In this document: one piece after another, positions 35,561-45,949 of the stretch | How positions within the stretch are numbered: position 1 is the first letter of the stretch | How the letters are laid out: each line of letters opens with the position of its first letter | NCBI GenBank assembly: GCA_031769625.1 | Contig: JAUIMM010000115.1 | Location: 20,476,501-20,540,500, forward strand | Length of the DNA stretch: 64,000 bases | Reading direction: 5' to 3' | DNA from: Taudactylus pleione | Taxonomy: Eukaryota; Chordata; Amphibia; Anura; Myobatrachidae | Translations under genes and position numbers: made by a program | Notes under the pieces: generated by a model | Told to the model about the DNA's origin: nothing | Seen by the model: the letters and a program-made list of their open reading frames with translations, nothing else | Database searches by the model: none

Positions 35561-36102
35561 GGACCTCATTCAGAGTCGGTCGCACAGAGCATGCGGTCGG
35601 TCTGAATGAGGGGAGGACCTCTTGGATTTTCAAGACGTCCTCCTTTGCGGTGGTAAGGCTGTGGGTTAACACCCACAGCCTTACGACCGCCTAAGGTGAT
35701 GGTCGCGCTGGTCAAGACCATCGGGGCTTACGACGAGACCTAGGGTAGGGGTCTCCCTTGTCGTAAGCCCCGAAGAGCTTTTGGCTCTGTCTGAGCCGGA
35801 AGCTCTCCACTGACATCACTAGTAATGTCAGTGGGGCCGCCCCCAAACGGTAGGCGTTTCCATGGGAATGCCCCCGTTTGGGCTACCACCCCCCCGGCCA
35901 GCCTTCCAAACAGGGCGAGCTGTCAATCAACATCGACAGCTCGCCCCCTTTGGATCGAGACCCGCTACGACTGGCGCCGACGGTCGTAGCGGGTCTCACG
36001 CATGCGCACGACAGAGCCGGCGCCGTCGTGCGCATGCTCTGTGGGGGGCCATCGACCCAGTCTGAGCGCATCGGCGCTAACGACCGGGTCTGAATGACCC
36101 CC
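35561..36102. mobile_element. hairpin-chain MITE, copy 2
   Basis: The ends are GGACCTCATTCAGAG and the inverse of GGGGGTCATTCAGACC. The series of hairpins is in the same order as at 11161: GTGGTAAGGCTGTGGG / CCCACAGCCTTACGAC, GGGGCTTACGAC / GTCGTAAGCCCC, AGAGCTTTTGGCTC / GAGCCGGAAGCTCT, CACTGACATCACTAG, the GGCGAGCTGTC / GACAGCTCGCC hairpin, and GCATGCGCACGAC / GTCGTGCGCATGC. Stem sequences differ from copy 1 while pairing is kept. The flanking duplication is eroded. Confidence 0.85.
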
Positions 36103-36292
36103 ACAGTTGGAAAGGGGCTGGAGATTTTCCACAACATACAACATTAGAAGAAAAAGGCTGGGCACAATAATCTTCATTAAGACACCATTTACAAAGAAAA
36201 AAAACTTCTCTTGTATGATGATGACATTGGTTACAATCCTAAGTAAACAAATGTTTTCCGGACCATGCAACTGTCTACATGAATAGTGAATA

Positions 36293-36906
36293 CTAGCTGA
36301 AGTACCCGGTGTTGCCCGGGTTTAAGTTATAACGTTTTATTATGTGATTCCCAGGCCAATTGCCCCCCCCCTCTGTGAAGTTTTCATCCAAATCCATCCA
36401 GTGGACGGCTAAGAACGGGCTCCCCGGGTCCGAACAGCCTGCCTGGGTCAAAGTACAGCACGGCACACTCCGCCAAGAGGACAGACCAGGACCCTAACCA
36501 CTCCATTAGGCACCCCAGACCAATTGCTACCCATCTGTGAAGTTTTAATCCAAATTCATCCATTGGATGGCCCAGAAAAGGTTCTCTGGGTCAAAGTTCT
36601 GCCCAGTGTACACCAACAGGAAGTCTGACAGGAACCTCAACTCCCTAGTATATCTTCTGGGATCCAATGTTACCACTCTGTGAAGTTTTCTTCCAAATCC
36701 ATCCAGTGGAAGGCTCAGGACAGGTCTCTGGGTCAAAGTTCTAACCAGCGTACACCATTGGGAGGTCAAAATGGGACCTTAACCCCCTAAAACCTGTCCA
36801 GGATCTAACTGGACCACCTCACATTGGGTTCATCCCAATCGGTGCAGGGGTATCCAAATGCATAACCGGACAAACAAACAGACCAATTCATTTTTTATCT
36901 AAGATT
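36293..36906 (+). repeat. dispersed repeat with ~150-bp internal units
   Basis: Starts TAGCTGAAGTACCCGGTGTT and ends CAAACAAACAGACCAATTC then TTTTTTATCTAAGATTT. In between, the phrase CTGTGAAGTTTTCATCCAAA plus TCCATCCAGTGG occurs three times (about 36376, 36536, 36676) and a degraded fourth near 36820. The start and end words are familiar from animal retroelement/SINE-like repeats, but I cannot assign a class. Confidence 0.65.
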
Positions 36907-36953
36907 TGTCGCATTGTCCGTATGTGGTCTAATAGCTTACTTTTTAATACTAA

Positions 36954-36958
<5 letters not shown>

Positions 36959-37008
<50 letters not shown>
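36959..37008. repeat. (GA)n microsatellite
   Basis: About 25 uninterrupted GA units ending GAAAGAATATATAC. Confidence 0.98.
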
Positions 37009-37012
<4 letters not shown>

Positions 37013-37024
37013 ATATATACAATA

Positions 37025-37210
37025 ACTCACGGTCTCACGGCAAATGTAGTCACTGTTTCAGTGCCTTTAATAATCTCCTCGTCTCTTTAATCAGGACTAA
37101 AATACATTCTCACCTTAAAAAGCACACCGTACTGCGGAAGCGGGACAGAATTCCCCGCCAGAGGCGTCTCAGAATGACGTAATCACGCCTGATGCGTCAC
37201 ATAGTGCATA
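37025..37210 (-). mobile_element. possible decayed PLE terminal module
   Basis: On the minus strand CUGAUUA (37088-37094), GAAAC (37055-37059) and GUGAC follow at hammerhead-like spacing, but the core G8 is lost and stem II does not pair. The adjacent minus-strand sequence (GATGCGTCA, GTGATTACGTCA, CATGGTGATGGG) resembles internal PLE sequence only in a general way. Weak call. Confidence 0.3.
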
Positions 37211-37496
37211 CCCATCACCATGGCAATACATAAAGTGCTATACAGAGCTAGAAAATAAACAAAGAATAAAACCAGATATAATACACTAACCCTATAGCTA
37301 CATATAATAATGCCAACAAAGGCATGTAATAAAGTACATCCAGCTAAATCCAAAGTATATAAATATAGTACAATCTACTATTCTATTAAGATAATTAATA
37401 TATACATTGCTAATTGAACAGGCTTAAAAGCTATAAGGAATGAATAAGGCTATATCCTAAAATTTAATGGCATAAGATGTCTAAATAATGACATAT

Positions 37497-37502
<6 letters not shown>

Positions 37503-37582
<80 letters not shown>
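37503..37582. repeat. (TA)n(CA)n microsatellite
   Basis: About 40 bp of TA, an interruption, then ~30 bp of CA. It meets the Tigger-like terminus at 37583 and has probably eroded its first bases. Confidence 0.97.
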
Positions 37583-38009
37583 GTTGAGTCTCCCATATCC
37601 ACATATTCCGAAATACGGATTTTTTTTGGCATGACTGAGATAATGAAACTTTAGCATTTTGATGGTTCAATGTACACAAACTTTGTCTAAGGCACAAATT
37701 CTTAAAAATATAATGTATAAATTAAAATTACCTTCAGGCTGTGTGTATAAGGTGTATGTGAAACATAATTGAATTTCATTTCTGTACACAAACTTTACTT
37801 GAGCCACAAAATTATTGAAAATATTGTATAAAATGTCCTGCAGGCTGTGTATATAAGATGTATATAACACATAAATGCATTCTGTGCGTATATTTGGGTC
37901 CTATTCCCAAGATCTCATTATTAAATGCATATATTCCAAAACACGGAATATTCCGTTATCCAAAATACCCCTGGTCCCAAGCATTTTGGATATGGGAGAC
38001 TCAACCTGT
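37583..38009. mobile_element. Tigger/pogo-like MITE with internal duplication
   Basis: The ends are inverted: GTTGAGTCTCCCATATCC at the left and GGATATGGGAGACTCAACC at the right. Internal words (CCTGGTCCCAAGCATTTTGG, TTCAGGCTGTGTGTATAAGG) strongly recall the mammalian Tigger7/MER44 group of TcMar-Tigger elements (from memory, moderate confidence). About 110 bp is tandemly duplicated inside: GTACACAAACTTTGTCTAAG (37671) and GTACACAAACTTTACTTGAG (37783), each followed by the same GGCTGTGTRTATAAGRTGTA block. No transposase. Confidence 0.75.
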
Positions 38010-38060
38010 TTATATATCTATATCTTATAATCTGCCCAGTGATGATCAAATGCATCAGAT

Positions 38061-38297
38061 GTTCCCCATTGCAGAGAAACCACCATATAGGTAAGAAAAA
38101 ATACTCAAGCCAACTGGCCTGTACCAAGTGGGGAGGGATGGTGGGGCCGCAAGAAAAATTAGTGTATCAGGGACAAAGATTTCTGTTGCCAGCCCTGCTG
38201 CTTTCTGGGGATGATTTTGCTGGTTTTAGGCTTCCACTGCCAGAGGCATCTCTCCAAGCAGCCTGAGAGGAGGCTCCGGAGTCTGCCTCCGCTTCAG
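38061..38297 (+). repeat. duplicated ~237-bp segment, copy A
   Basis: Nearly identical to 41790-42025 (about four or five differences). The left border is GTTCCCCATTGCAG and the right border CGCTTCAG. In this copy the right border is followed by GTAGGACCTG and a GC-rich stretch. The copy has no inverted ends of its own here, so it is the likelier source. No recognised protein. Confidence 0.9.
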
Positions 38298-38768
38298 GTA
38301 GGACCTGCACTGCTGCTGCTGCCTCATGGAGATGCGGGTAGAGTCTCACAAACAGCAGGCACTGCTGCGGTGGAGGTGCTGACAAGAGAGGGAGGGCCCT
38401 CTTGTCTTAAGTGCCCTGGTCCCCTCCGAAGTGCCCTGGTCCCCTCCGAAGGCTTAATAAAGCGCTGAGACAAATCGCTGTCTTCTAAAGACATCTCAAT
38501 ACTATATGCTTCTAGGAATACTGAAGCTAATTTGTCTGCCCACAGGTTGTTCTATTCTCACATGCTTCAAGATTAGGGTTTAGGGTACTAGGAAGAGCAT
38601 AAGATAAAGGCTCAGAGTCAAGTGAAACCCACCTTAAATAAAGCTGTGTAATATGATGATTCCACACTGTACAGTTAGTATTACATTTCAAAAGTTAATT
38701 TTAAACTCTTCCTTCTGCCACTAATAAAATAATAATGTTTAGCAGAAAATGTGACAATGGGTCTAGCA
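38298..38768. other. unassigned sequence, with a 20-bp tandem pair
   Basis: GAAGTGCCCTGGTCCCCTCC-type 20-bp units occur twice in tandem at 38409-38448. The open frame 38211-38468 spans this and copy A but matches no family. AT-rich beyond 38500. Confidence 0.45.
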
Positions 38769-39064
38769 AAGGGTTCCCAAACTTTTTTGAATCATGGCGC
38801 CACCGGAGTATCAGCATTGTTTTCACGACACCCGTAAGCCAAACGTTTGTTATTGAGAAATTCAGAAAAAAATGTAGTAAAGTGAAGTAAATTGCACTTT
38901 TCTGTCATCCTCAGGATCAGTTATGTGGTGTTGGACAGGTTTGTGCTTCTGTTTGTCCACATATTTACATTTCATTGACCATAAATAATTTGATTTGGTG
39001 CTGGACCACCAACCAGAGGCACCCCTGCAAGTGTGCGCCTCGGCACACAGTTTGGGAACCACTG
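38769..39064. mobile_element. hAT (Charlie)-like MITE
   Basis: The ends are AAGGGTTCCCAAACTTTTTT and the inverse of CAGTGGTTCCCAAACTGTG, a classic hAT-type terminus. Flanks GTCTAGCA and GACTAGAG look like an eroded 8-bp duplication. No coding function. Confidence 0.75.
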
Positions 39065-41507
39065 GACTAGAGTAAAGCATACAAATTGTAAGGGGGACAC
39101 GGGAGGGTAATTCCAGGCCCCATAAGGAGTGTAATCCTGCAGTTGCCATGGCTGGGAGGAACCCCAGGAAAAACATCTGCCCAGCGCACTGAGTAGGGGG
39201 GCTGTGCTACCAACCTTTACTAGGTTTTACTACAAAATTTCACATTTACAAAAAAATGCTGACAAAAGTAATCGTCATTTTATATATGGATATTTGCTCC
39301 ACTTTTCTGTAGCAGTGGGAGTCTCTCTGAAAAGTCCTCTGCCAATCAATCGTGGGCAAAGCGGTGTGTACTCTTGGCACAGGAAATACAATGTATTTCT
39401 CTTCAGGTTATTATTACACGTAATGTATTTGTTGTCTCTCAGAGATGCCAAAACATGCAATGTTATTTGCCAAAGGAGTTTGATAAATCTAAGTAAATTC
39501 ACAAAAATGAAGACAGACAGGCTAAAATATGTTTCCTCAAATACATGCGTATTCTAATTCAACCAAAAATATATAGTAAAACAATACATTTTGTACAGCA
39601 CATTTCTTTTACAGTTCTTATAATGTTTACTACAGCTGAATGTTTTATTTGGCTTGTATTTAAAACAGAGGAATGTAAAATCGTGAGGGGTCAGTTACAT
39701 GAATATAAAAACCTATGCTTTAATACAATATTGAGTTTTTGTGATGCAATAAGGTTATATATTAATTTGTAAAATCTCCAGAACATTTGTAACTTCATGT
39801 CAGCCCATCCTTTATTCTTGGGCTGACCTACAATTAATCATGTAGATTGGATTTACCAACATGATGTCTACACAGGACAATCCTTGCACTACTAATTTTT
39901 CTCCTCTTGGATTAATAGCCTTTATTTCTAATGCTGGCCTCACAACAACGAGATACATCAGTGTGTGGTTACAAAATTACATCTATACCCAGTTGAAATC
40001 TATTGGACTATTATCAAACACATTAACATAATGCATCTGTCAGATGCCCGCAGATCATCTCTATTGTCTTGTCTATGCATTTACCTTCTGACACCATTAG
40101 CTGTAAGGGACCCAAGTACCAATCCCCAGATATCATTTTGGCCACTTTTGTATATATCTATTACTCTTATACTGTTTGGTGGTCAGGTATAGAAGACTGA
40201 CATAAATATATGCAAACTTACTAGTACAAAAAAAATAGAAGCACTAACTTATCTTCACTCCTTAGTGTTAGGACCAACTTATCAGAGAAAATGCATGGAT
40301 AGCAAAGTAGGTTAGCAATGTTACCACAGTTACAAGTTTAAAACTATATGGTACTATATATAAGAAGAGATGTAGATGTAGCTAGGTAGCTGCTGCTGTA
40401 TCATTCACAAGATAGTCACCATGGTTATGATTTTGCACTGCAGTTTACATGAAACAATGAAAGCTACACAGATGTTGTGCACTGCACCTCTGAGTTGGCC
40501 GTGCAGGCCCTGTTCTGTAACAGAAATAGGAATGGTCCAAAAGGACACTGCCCTCTTCTGCCTTGCCACCTCTCCTGATAGTCGGTGGGATTTCCCTTAT
40601 GCAATCAAAATTTTTGCTTTTGACCTTCAAATGTAGTCTTCGCCCTCAGGTTTGTAACTTTTTACTTACAAAATCTTTGGTTATTATAATAACCGTGAAT
40701 AGAATGGTGACCACATCTACATTTCGCTCACACACACACAAAAAAAAACAAAAAACATTTAATTTTCCACAAGCTCATTTTGTAGTTATGGGTGTGGAAG
40801 AAATACATTCCTGAGGTATGTTTTTTTTCTGAACTACATGAGAAATTATATTTCTTTTGTTATGCAAAATAAAAAGTCACAAAGCCATCAATTTTACATA
40901 ACAGCCTAGCTTTGCGAGGAGGCTGGCGTGGCCTTCAGAGCATGCTGGAGATGATAATCTGACAAACGTTTCAGTTCAGTTTCTTTCAGTTCTCCGCTCC
41001 ACATACCACAATGCTAGATGAAAAAGTCATATATAGGTCAAACTGTTGCCTGGGGTAAAACCTAAACATTTTTTTTCTACCAAGAATAATTTTTTTTTTT
41101 TTCCCCTTCTTCTGTAAAACTAGCCTGGGTTTACCTTATCTCAACTAGATTCTCAGAGTTTACAGTATTCCAATCTCCCTCTATCTTTCATACTGATGAT
41201 ATATATTTTTAAGGACAATGCTGTAGCCTGGGAAGAAAATACTCAGACGACAATACCGTATTGAAATGATTACATGCAGTGAGTTGATGGACACTTACAA
41301 GAACTAAAAACAAACACGTTATGAAGATTATTTACAAATACTTGATTAGCTATATTGACAAAGTTCTGATTTTGTACAAAAAAAATAAAAACTATTTCAT
41401 TGAATATCAAACAACCAATATGTTAATGTATGCAAGTTTTTTACTATAGGTCGGTAAAGAGTTAATAATCAGTATTAAGGGTGTATATTTAAAAAGGAAG
41501 CTAAGCA
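39065..41507. other. unassigned sequence
   Basis: About 2.4 kb AT-rich. (CA)n/(A)n tracts at 40729-40752 and T-rich tracts near 41085. No repeat ends or genes recognised; open frames 39204-39557 and 40563-40814 are unsupported. Confidence 0.4.
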
Positions 41508-41510
41508 CTA

Positions 41511-42291
41511 TGGGTCTCATTCAGACCCGGTCGCAAGCACCAATGCGCTCGCAACCGGGTCGATGGTTAGCCCTGCGCACGCGCAGCGGCCACACTGTGC
41601 GTGCGCAAGCCCCAGAGCGAGAGAAAAACTCTCTCGCTCCGAGGCTCGCTACCAAAGGGACGGCTGTCTATGTTGATCGACAGCTCGCCCCGTTTGGTAG
41701 GCGGGCCAGGGGGGGCGTGGTGGCTGAACAAACGGTTGCGTTCCTTACGGAACGCATGCCGTTTGTGGGCGGCCGCACTGACATCGGAGGTTCCCCATTG
41801 CAGAGAAACCACCATATAGGTAAAAAAAATACTCAAGCCAACTGGCCTGTACCAAGTGGGGAGGGATGGTGGGGCCCCAAGAAAAATTAGTGCATCAGGG
41901 ACAAAGATTTCTGTTGCCAGCCCTGCTGCTTTCTGGGGATGATTTTGCTGGTTTTAGGCTTCCACTGCCAGAGGCATCTCTCCAAGCAGCCTGAGAGGAG
42001 GCTCCGGAGTCTGCCCCCGCTTCAGTGATGTCAGTGGGGAGCTTCCTGCTCAAACAGAGCAAGAAGCTCCCTGGGGCTTGCGGTTGACAAGACCCAACCT
42101 TAGGGTCTCGTCGCAAGATCCGATGGTCTTGACCATCGCGACCATCACCCTGATCGCTAGCTAAGTTGTGGGTGGTAACCCACAGCTTAGCTTGCGACCA
42201 GGAGGCTGCACTAAAAAAAAAAAAAAAAAAAAAGCGCCCGCCCTCATTCAGAGGGAGTGATCGCTTCTTGCGACCGCCTCTGAATGAGGGC
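41511..42291 (-). mobile_element. hairpin-chain MITE, copy 3, carrying captured DNA
   Basis: Flanked by CTA (41508-41510, 42292-42294). The ends are TGGGTCTCATTCAGAC and the inverse of GGCCCTCATTCAGAGG. The hairpins are in reverse order relative to 11161. At the central CACTGACATC...GATGTCAGTG palindrome the copy of the 38061 segment (41790-42025) is inserted. Other hairpins: GGAGCTTCCTGCTC / GAGCAAGAAGCTCC, GGTTTGCG-type, GTCGCAAGCTAAGC. An A21 tract lies at 42212-42232. Without the captured DNA it would be ~545 bp, the family size. Confidence 0.9.
41790..42025 (+). repeat. duplicated ~236-bp segment, copy B, inside the MITE
   Basis: Differs from copy A by one missing base in the A-rich run (GTAAAAAAAATAC versus GTAAGAAAAAATAC) and by substitutions such as GGCCC for GGCCG, GTGCATCAG for GTGTATCAG and GCCCCCGC for GCCTCCGC. 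It lies between the two halves of the MITE's central palindrome. Confidence 0.92.
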
Positions 42292-42596
42292 CTATATCTT
42301 CCTTGAATCTTTAAAAATAATAATTTATATATATTTTGTTTTTGTTTTAGTTGAGCCCAAACACTTTTTCCCTTGCCTTCTTATCCAGTATAAGCCAGGA
42401 TCCTGCCTTTGAGGTGATCCAGAAACTGACCCGCGGCAACTATAATGTTTTTCAAGAAGCAATAAGGATACACAGATAAGCTGATTGTGGAAGCAATGGA
42501 AAACATGCAATAGAGTAAATCCTTAATATGCTCCCAACAATGCAAATAATGCAGGGGAATATAGTATAATGTATTGCAATATGCCTATATGTGGCA

Positions 42597-42853
42597 TGGG
42601 ATGCGGTCAATATTCAGACTGCGGGGATTCCGGCAGTCAGAATGCCGGCGTCAGAATCCCGTTACCTGTGAGAATCTACCCATCCCGGCATGGGATGCAG
42701 TCAACATTTCGAAAGCCGAAATCCCGAAGGTAAGTAGCGGGTTGAGGGGAGGATTAGGGTGCGGCAATAGGGGCAGGGTTAGGATGCGGGGAGGGAGGAT
42801 AAGGATTAGTGATGCCTGTGTCGGGATTCTGACCGGCATCCCGTGCCCATCCC
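42597..42853. mobile_element. GGGATG-type MITE, 8-bp duplication
   Basis: Flanked by ATGTGGCA (42589-42596, 42854-42861). The ends are TGGGATGCGGTC and the inverse of GGGATGGGCACGGGATGCCG. A second internal end-like sequence (CATGGGATGCAGTCAACA, 42689) suggests an internal duplication or nested copy. GGGTTAGGATGCGG-type interior. Confidence 0.85.
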
Positions 42854-42861
42854 ATGTGGCA

Positions 42862-44242
42862 TAATAAAGGCTAAGTTGTAAAAGAATATGTATTTTAATA
42901 TATCGGTAATAATGACATTTTACACTTGACACACAGATTATCGATACAAGAAAAAATATAATGTGCACAATATTAAAATATTTTTCCATACAGATTATTT
43001 TAACCACATATAAAAAAATGTCTGCATTGTAAAAATTAATTTAAGTGCACAAATGTGTTCTTTTAGGTCATATGGAAATCTGAAGAACAACTATATGTGT
43101 GTATGTGTTCTTCGGCAAAAACCGGTGCACAGACAATGATGCATAGAAATGTAACATGTGACTAAAACGTCATTAAATGATTTGGATTTTTGTAGGGAAG
43201 GTTAAACTCCCCTGTCACTGCATGACTACAGCTTTGTTTACTCAGAAAACAACTCTAAAATTAACGTTGACACATTTCAAGTCAGTAAACAAACAAATCT
43301 GATAACACCATTATACATGTAACAACAGACGTTCAAAATTCTGTCATTATGGGGTCGATTTATCAAAGGCATAAAGCCCTAAATCCTGCAAAAGCGATAT
43401 GTTTTTGTAAGATTTAGGACTTTTGCCTATTTATTAAAGCCCTCCTCCTGGTGAATGCATGATATAGCCTTCTCCAGAGGCATCCTGCAAGGGAAACCTA
43501 TTTATCATGACCTCTGCAACACAAAGCTAACCTTCAATAGTTGACGCTATCTCAGGATGGAGTCAGCTGGGGTTCCTATAGGAAGAAATGCTCTACTATT
43601 AACCTTTTTGCGGCTGAGGGATTTTTCACTACTGTGCCGAGGCCATTTTTTTATGTTCGTACTCATCACTCCAACAACATGACCTTTTTTTAGTCTTTGT
43701 GCTCATTCTACAAAAGAACATTTTCTGTAATCCGGAGCAATATTGGTGATCACAGTTGATCACCTGGGCTTACCTTTCAAGCAACGCTACCCCCCACAGG
43801 TGTTTTTGCCCATATGGCGGATATAGGGCTCATTTAAGGGAAAGATAAGAGGTTTCTTTTTTTTTTCTGGAGGGACTACTTCGCTGTGTTTAGTGGAATG
43901 TGTCTTCTGTAGTTTTAAAGGTATATTAGGGGACAAACACCACTCGTCCTCCACAGTGAAGTGGTTGAAATAAAGCATTGTTTTTTCATAATGTATTTTA
44001 CATCTTTTCTTTTACTTTTTTTCTACAAATTGCAGTAAAAAAAAAATTTCTATTGCTGCAACGAGCAGCAATTATAATAAAAAAAAATCTATTTGGAAGG
44101 ATTGTAGTAAACAGACCCCCTATATCACACATTAACAAAAATATACTGTACTTTCTGTGTATAGAACACAATATGTCTATGGCAATAGCTTCATGGCAGC
44201 CATAAGTGTACTGTAAGCACCCTTGCATTTACCAATTTTATG
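42862..44242. other. unassigned sequence
   Basis: A possible MITE at 43352-43440 (GGGTCGATTTATCAAAGGC / TTTGCCTATTTATTAAAG) was noted. The remainder, including 43600-43980, is unrecognised. Confidence 0.4.
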
Positions 44243-44250
44243 TTCCTTAC

Positions 44251-44530
44251 GGGATGCAGTGGTCACAATCCCGACAGTGTAATCCCGGCAAGGGATCCAA
44301 CATAGGCGTCGAAATACCGACGCCTATGTTAATCCCGATGCCGGGACCCCGAGAGGGTGCCGGACCTATCGTCCAACACCGGGGGTAAGTATCCAAGTAG
44401 CCGTGGAAAGGGGGTGGTTAGGTTTAAGGACCCCAGGGGGGACTTAGGGTTAGACACCCCCACAGGGAGAGTTAGGCTAGGGGAAGGGGGGTTAGGGTTA
44501 GACATCCCCCCGGGAGGGTTACCGATTCCG
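44251..44530. mobile_element. GGGATG-type MITE, perfect 8-bp duplication
   Basis: Flanked by TTCCTTAC (44243-44250, 44531-44538). Starts GGGATGCAGTGGTCACAATC and ends GGTTACCGATTCCG. A hairpin CATAGGCGTCG / CGACGCCTATG lies at 44303-44330. Interior of GGTTAGGGTTAGAC units. Confidence 0.88.
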
Positions 44531-44538
44531 TTCCTTAC

Positions 44539-45131
44539 ATTGTGTTGTTTAAATGATTTAAAATGGCAAAAACGAGAAGTTGCTATAGACAAAAATAAGC
44601 ACAAGTTTTTTTAAGGTAGTCATTATTCAGGAGAGCTTTCACTTTACTGAACAGGTTGTGTGATAAATCCACATTAACATTTCAGTCTGATAAACACAGA
44701 ATTCCTAGTAATTGATGCATAGTACACTGTGAAACACAGGCTCTTAAATGTCAATCAGCAGCTAAAACTTGCTGTCTGCCTTTAAGCAACATGCAGTATA
44801 ATTGATAGTTTTTCGGTTGTGTGACAACTTTATCTAGCTGTATAAAATTGCTCTTTTCCCTCCCTCAGGGTTCTGTCTTGCTTCTTCTTGTCTGTACACC
44901 AGACTGGCCTTTGCCCCATAAAAGTTTTCCACATCACACATTTCCAATAGCCACTTACAAAATGCTTAAGTGTTTTTCTAAGAAATATAATGTGATGCAT
45001 ACTTGCCCACTTTTGAAAAAAGGGAGATTGTGTATGAAGCGGTGAAGATGGCTTAAATAGATAGATAGAAAAATATAATAGACCACTCTGATATTTTTTT
45101 ATTTTCCAAGTCATATGACAGCTAGATAACG
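44539..45131. other. unassigned sequence
   Basis: AT-rich, no recognised features. The minus frame 44830-45273 runs into the MITE below and is unsupported. Confidence 0.4.
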
Positions 45132-45134
45132 TTA

Positions 45135-45483
45135 AAGGTGCGCACACACCAGACAATATTTTGCACGATTTGTCCAATTTTGATGCATCAGAACGACAAA
45201 TTGTGTAAAATATGTCCAAAACGTGAACGTCCACCCACGATAACGATGCGCGTACCCATGGGTCGTACATCACATCTTCAGATCTTGACTACAGCAGGCA
45301 AGATCTGCCAATATCGGACACGACGCACTAGAAATCGTTAAGGAGCACGATAGATCGTTGGTGAGATTGGACACTTTTAACCACCATATCGTGTCCTGGA
45401 GTCCCGGGGAGCTGCCTGGGAGAGTTCAAGGGAAATCGCTCACAATATCGCATCAAGAGCACATTGTCTAGTGTGTATGCAAC
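45135..45483. mobile_element. GCACACACC-type MITE with TTA duplication
   Basis: Flanked by TTA (45132-45134, 45484-45486). The ends are AAGGTGCGCACACACCAGAC and the inverse of GTTGCATACACACTAGACA. The interior includes TGTCCAATTTTG / GACAAATTGTG words. Confidence 0.85.
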
Positions 45484-45486
45484 TTA

Positions 45487-45949
45487 AGTTGTCACAGTAA
45501 AAAGAAAACTGCCATGATTAAATACAAAGCCTGTACAGATGGCCATTAACTATGCTCTTTAGTCCATGAACCCCACTAATGCGAGACATTTTACCATAGG
45601 AGTGACTGTGCATTAAAAATATGCTGCACTCTACTATTTTCTAGAATCATAAATTATCCCCTCTAACTCTCTCCATTCCACCAGGCTCGTGCAATTCATC
45701 AGTTCCTTTGAGAAGTGTATACCTATTAATTTATAAATAGAAGTTTGGTCAGTACTTGGTTGGGCCAGTGAACATTTACATTAAACAGATAATTGAAAAA
45801 AATCTAATTAAAGTTTTATTACTCTGCTGAATATGGAATCCTTTCACTAAAGATGCTGACAAGTACAACCCGCAATTTACAGATTGGAGCTAAGCAAGAA
45901 AGACATGAACTGATCAGTAATTTTAGCTTCTGGAAAGGGTGTGGTATAT
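45487..45949. other. unassigned sequence
   Basis: No feature recognised in about 460 bp. Confidence 0.4.

Noticed and set aside
37025..37100. Functional hammerhead on the minus strand
   Set aside because: CUGAUUA lacks G8 and stem II does not pair; kept only as a weak PLE relic.
38211..38468. Host gene exon
   Set aside because: An open frame crosses the duplicated segment but has no recognisable protein similarity, and the sequence is shared with a MITE.
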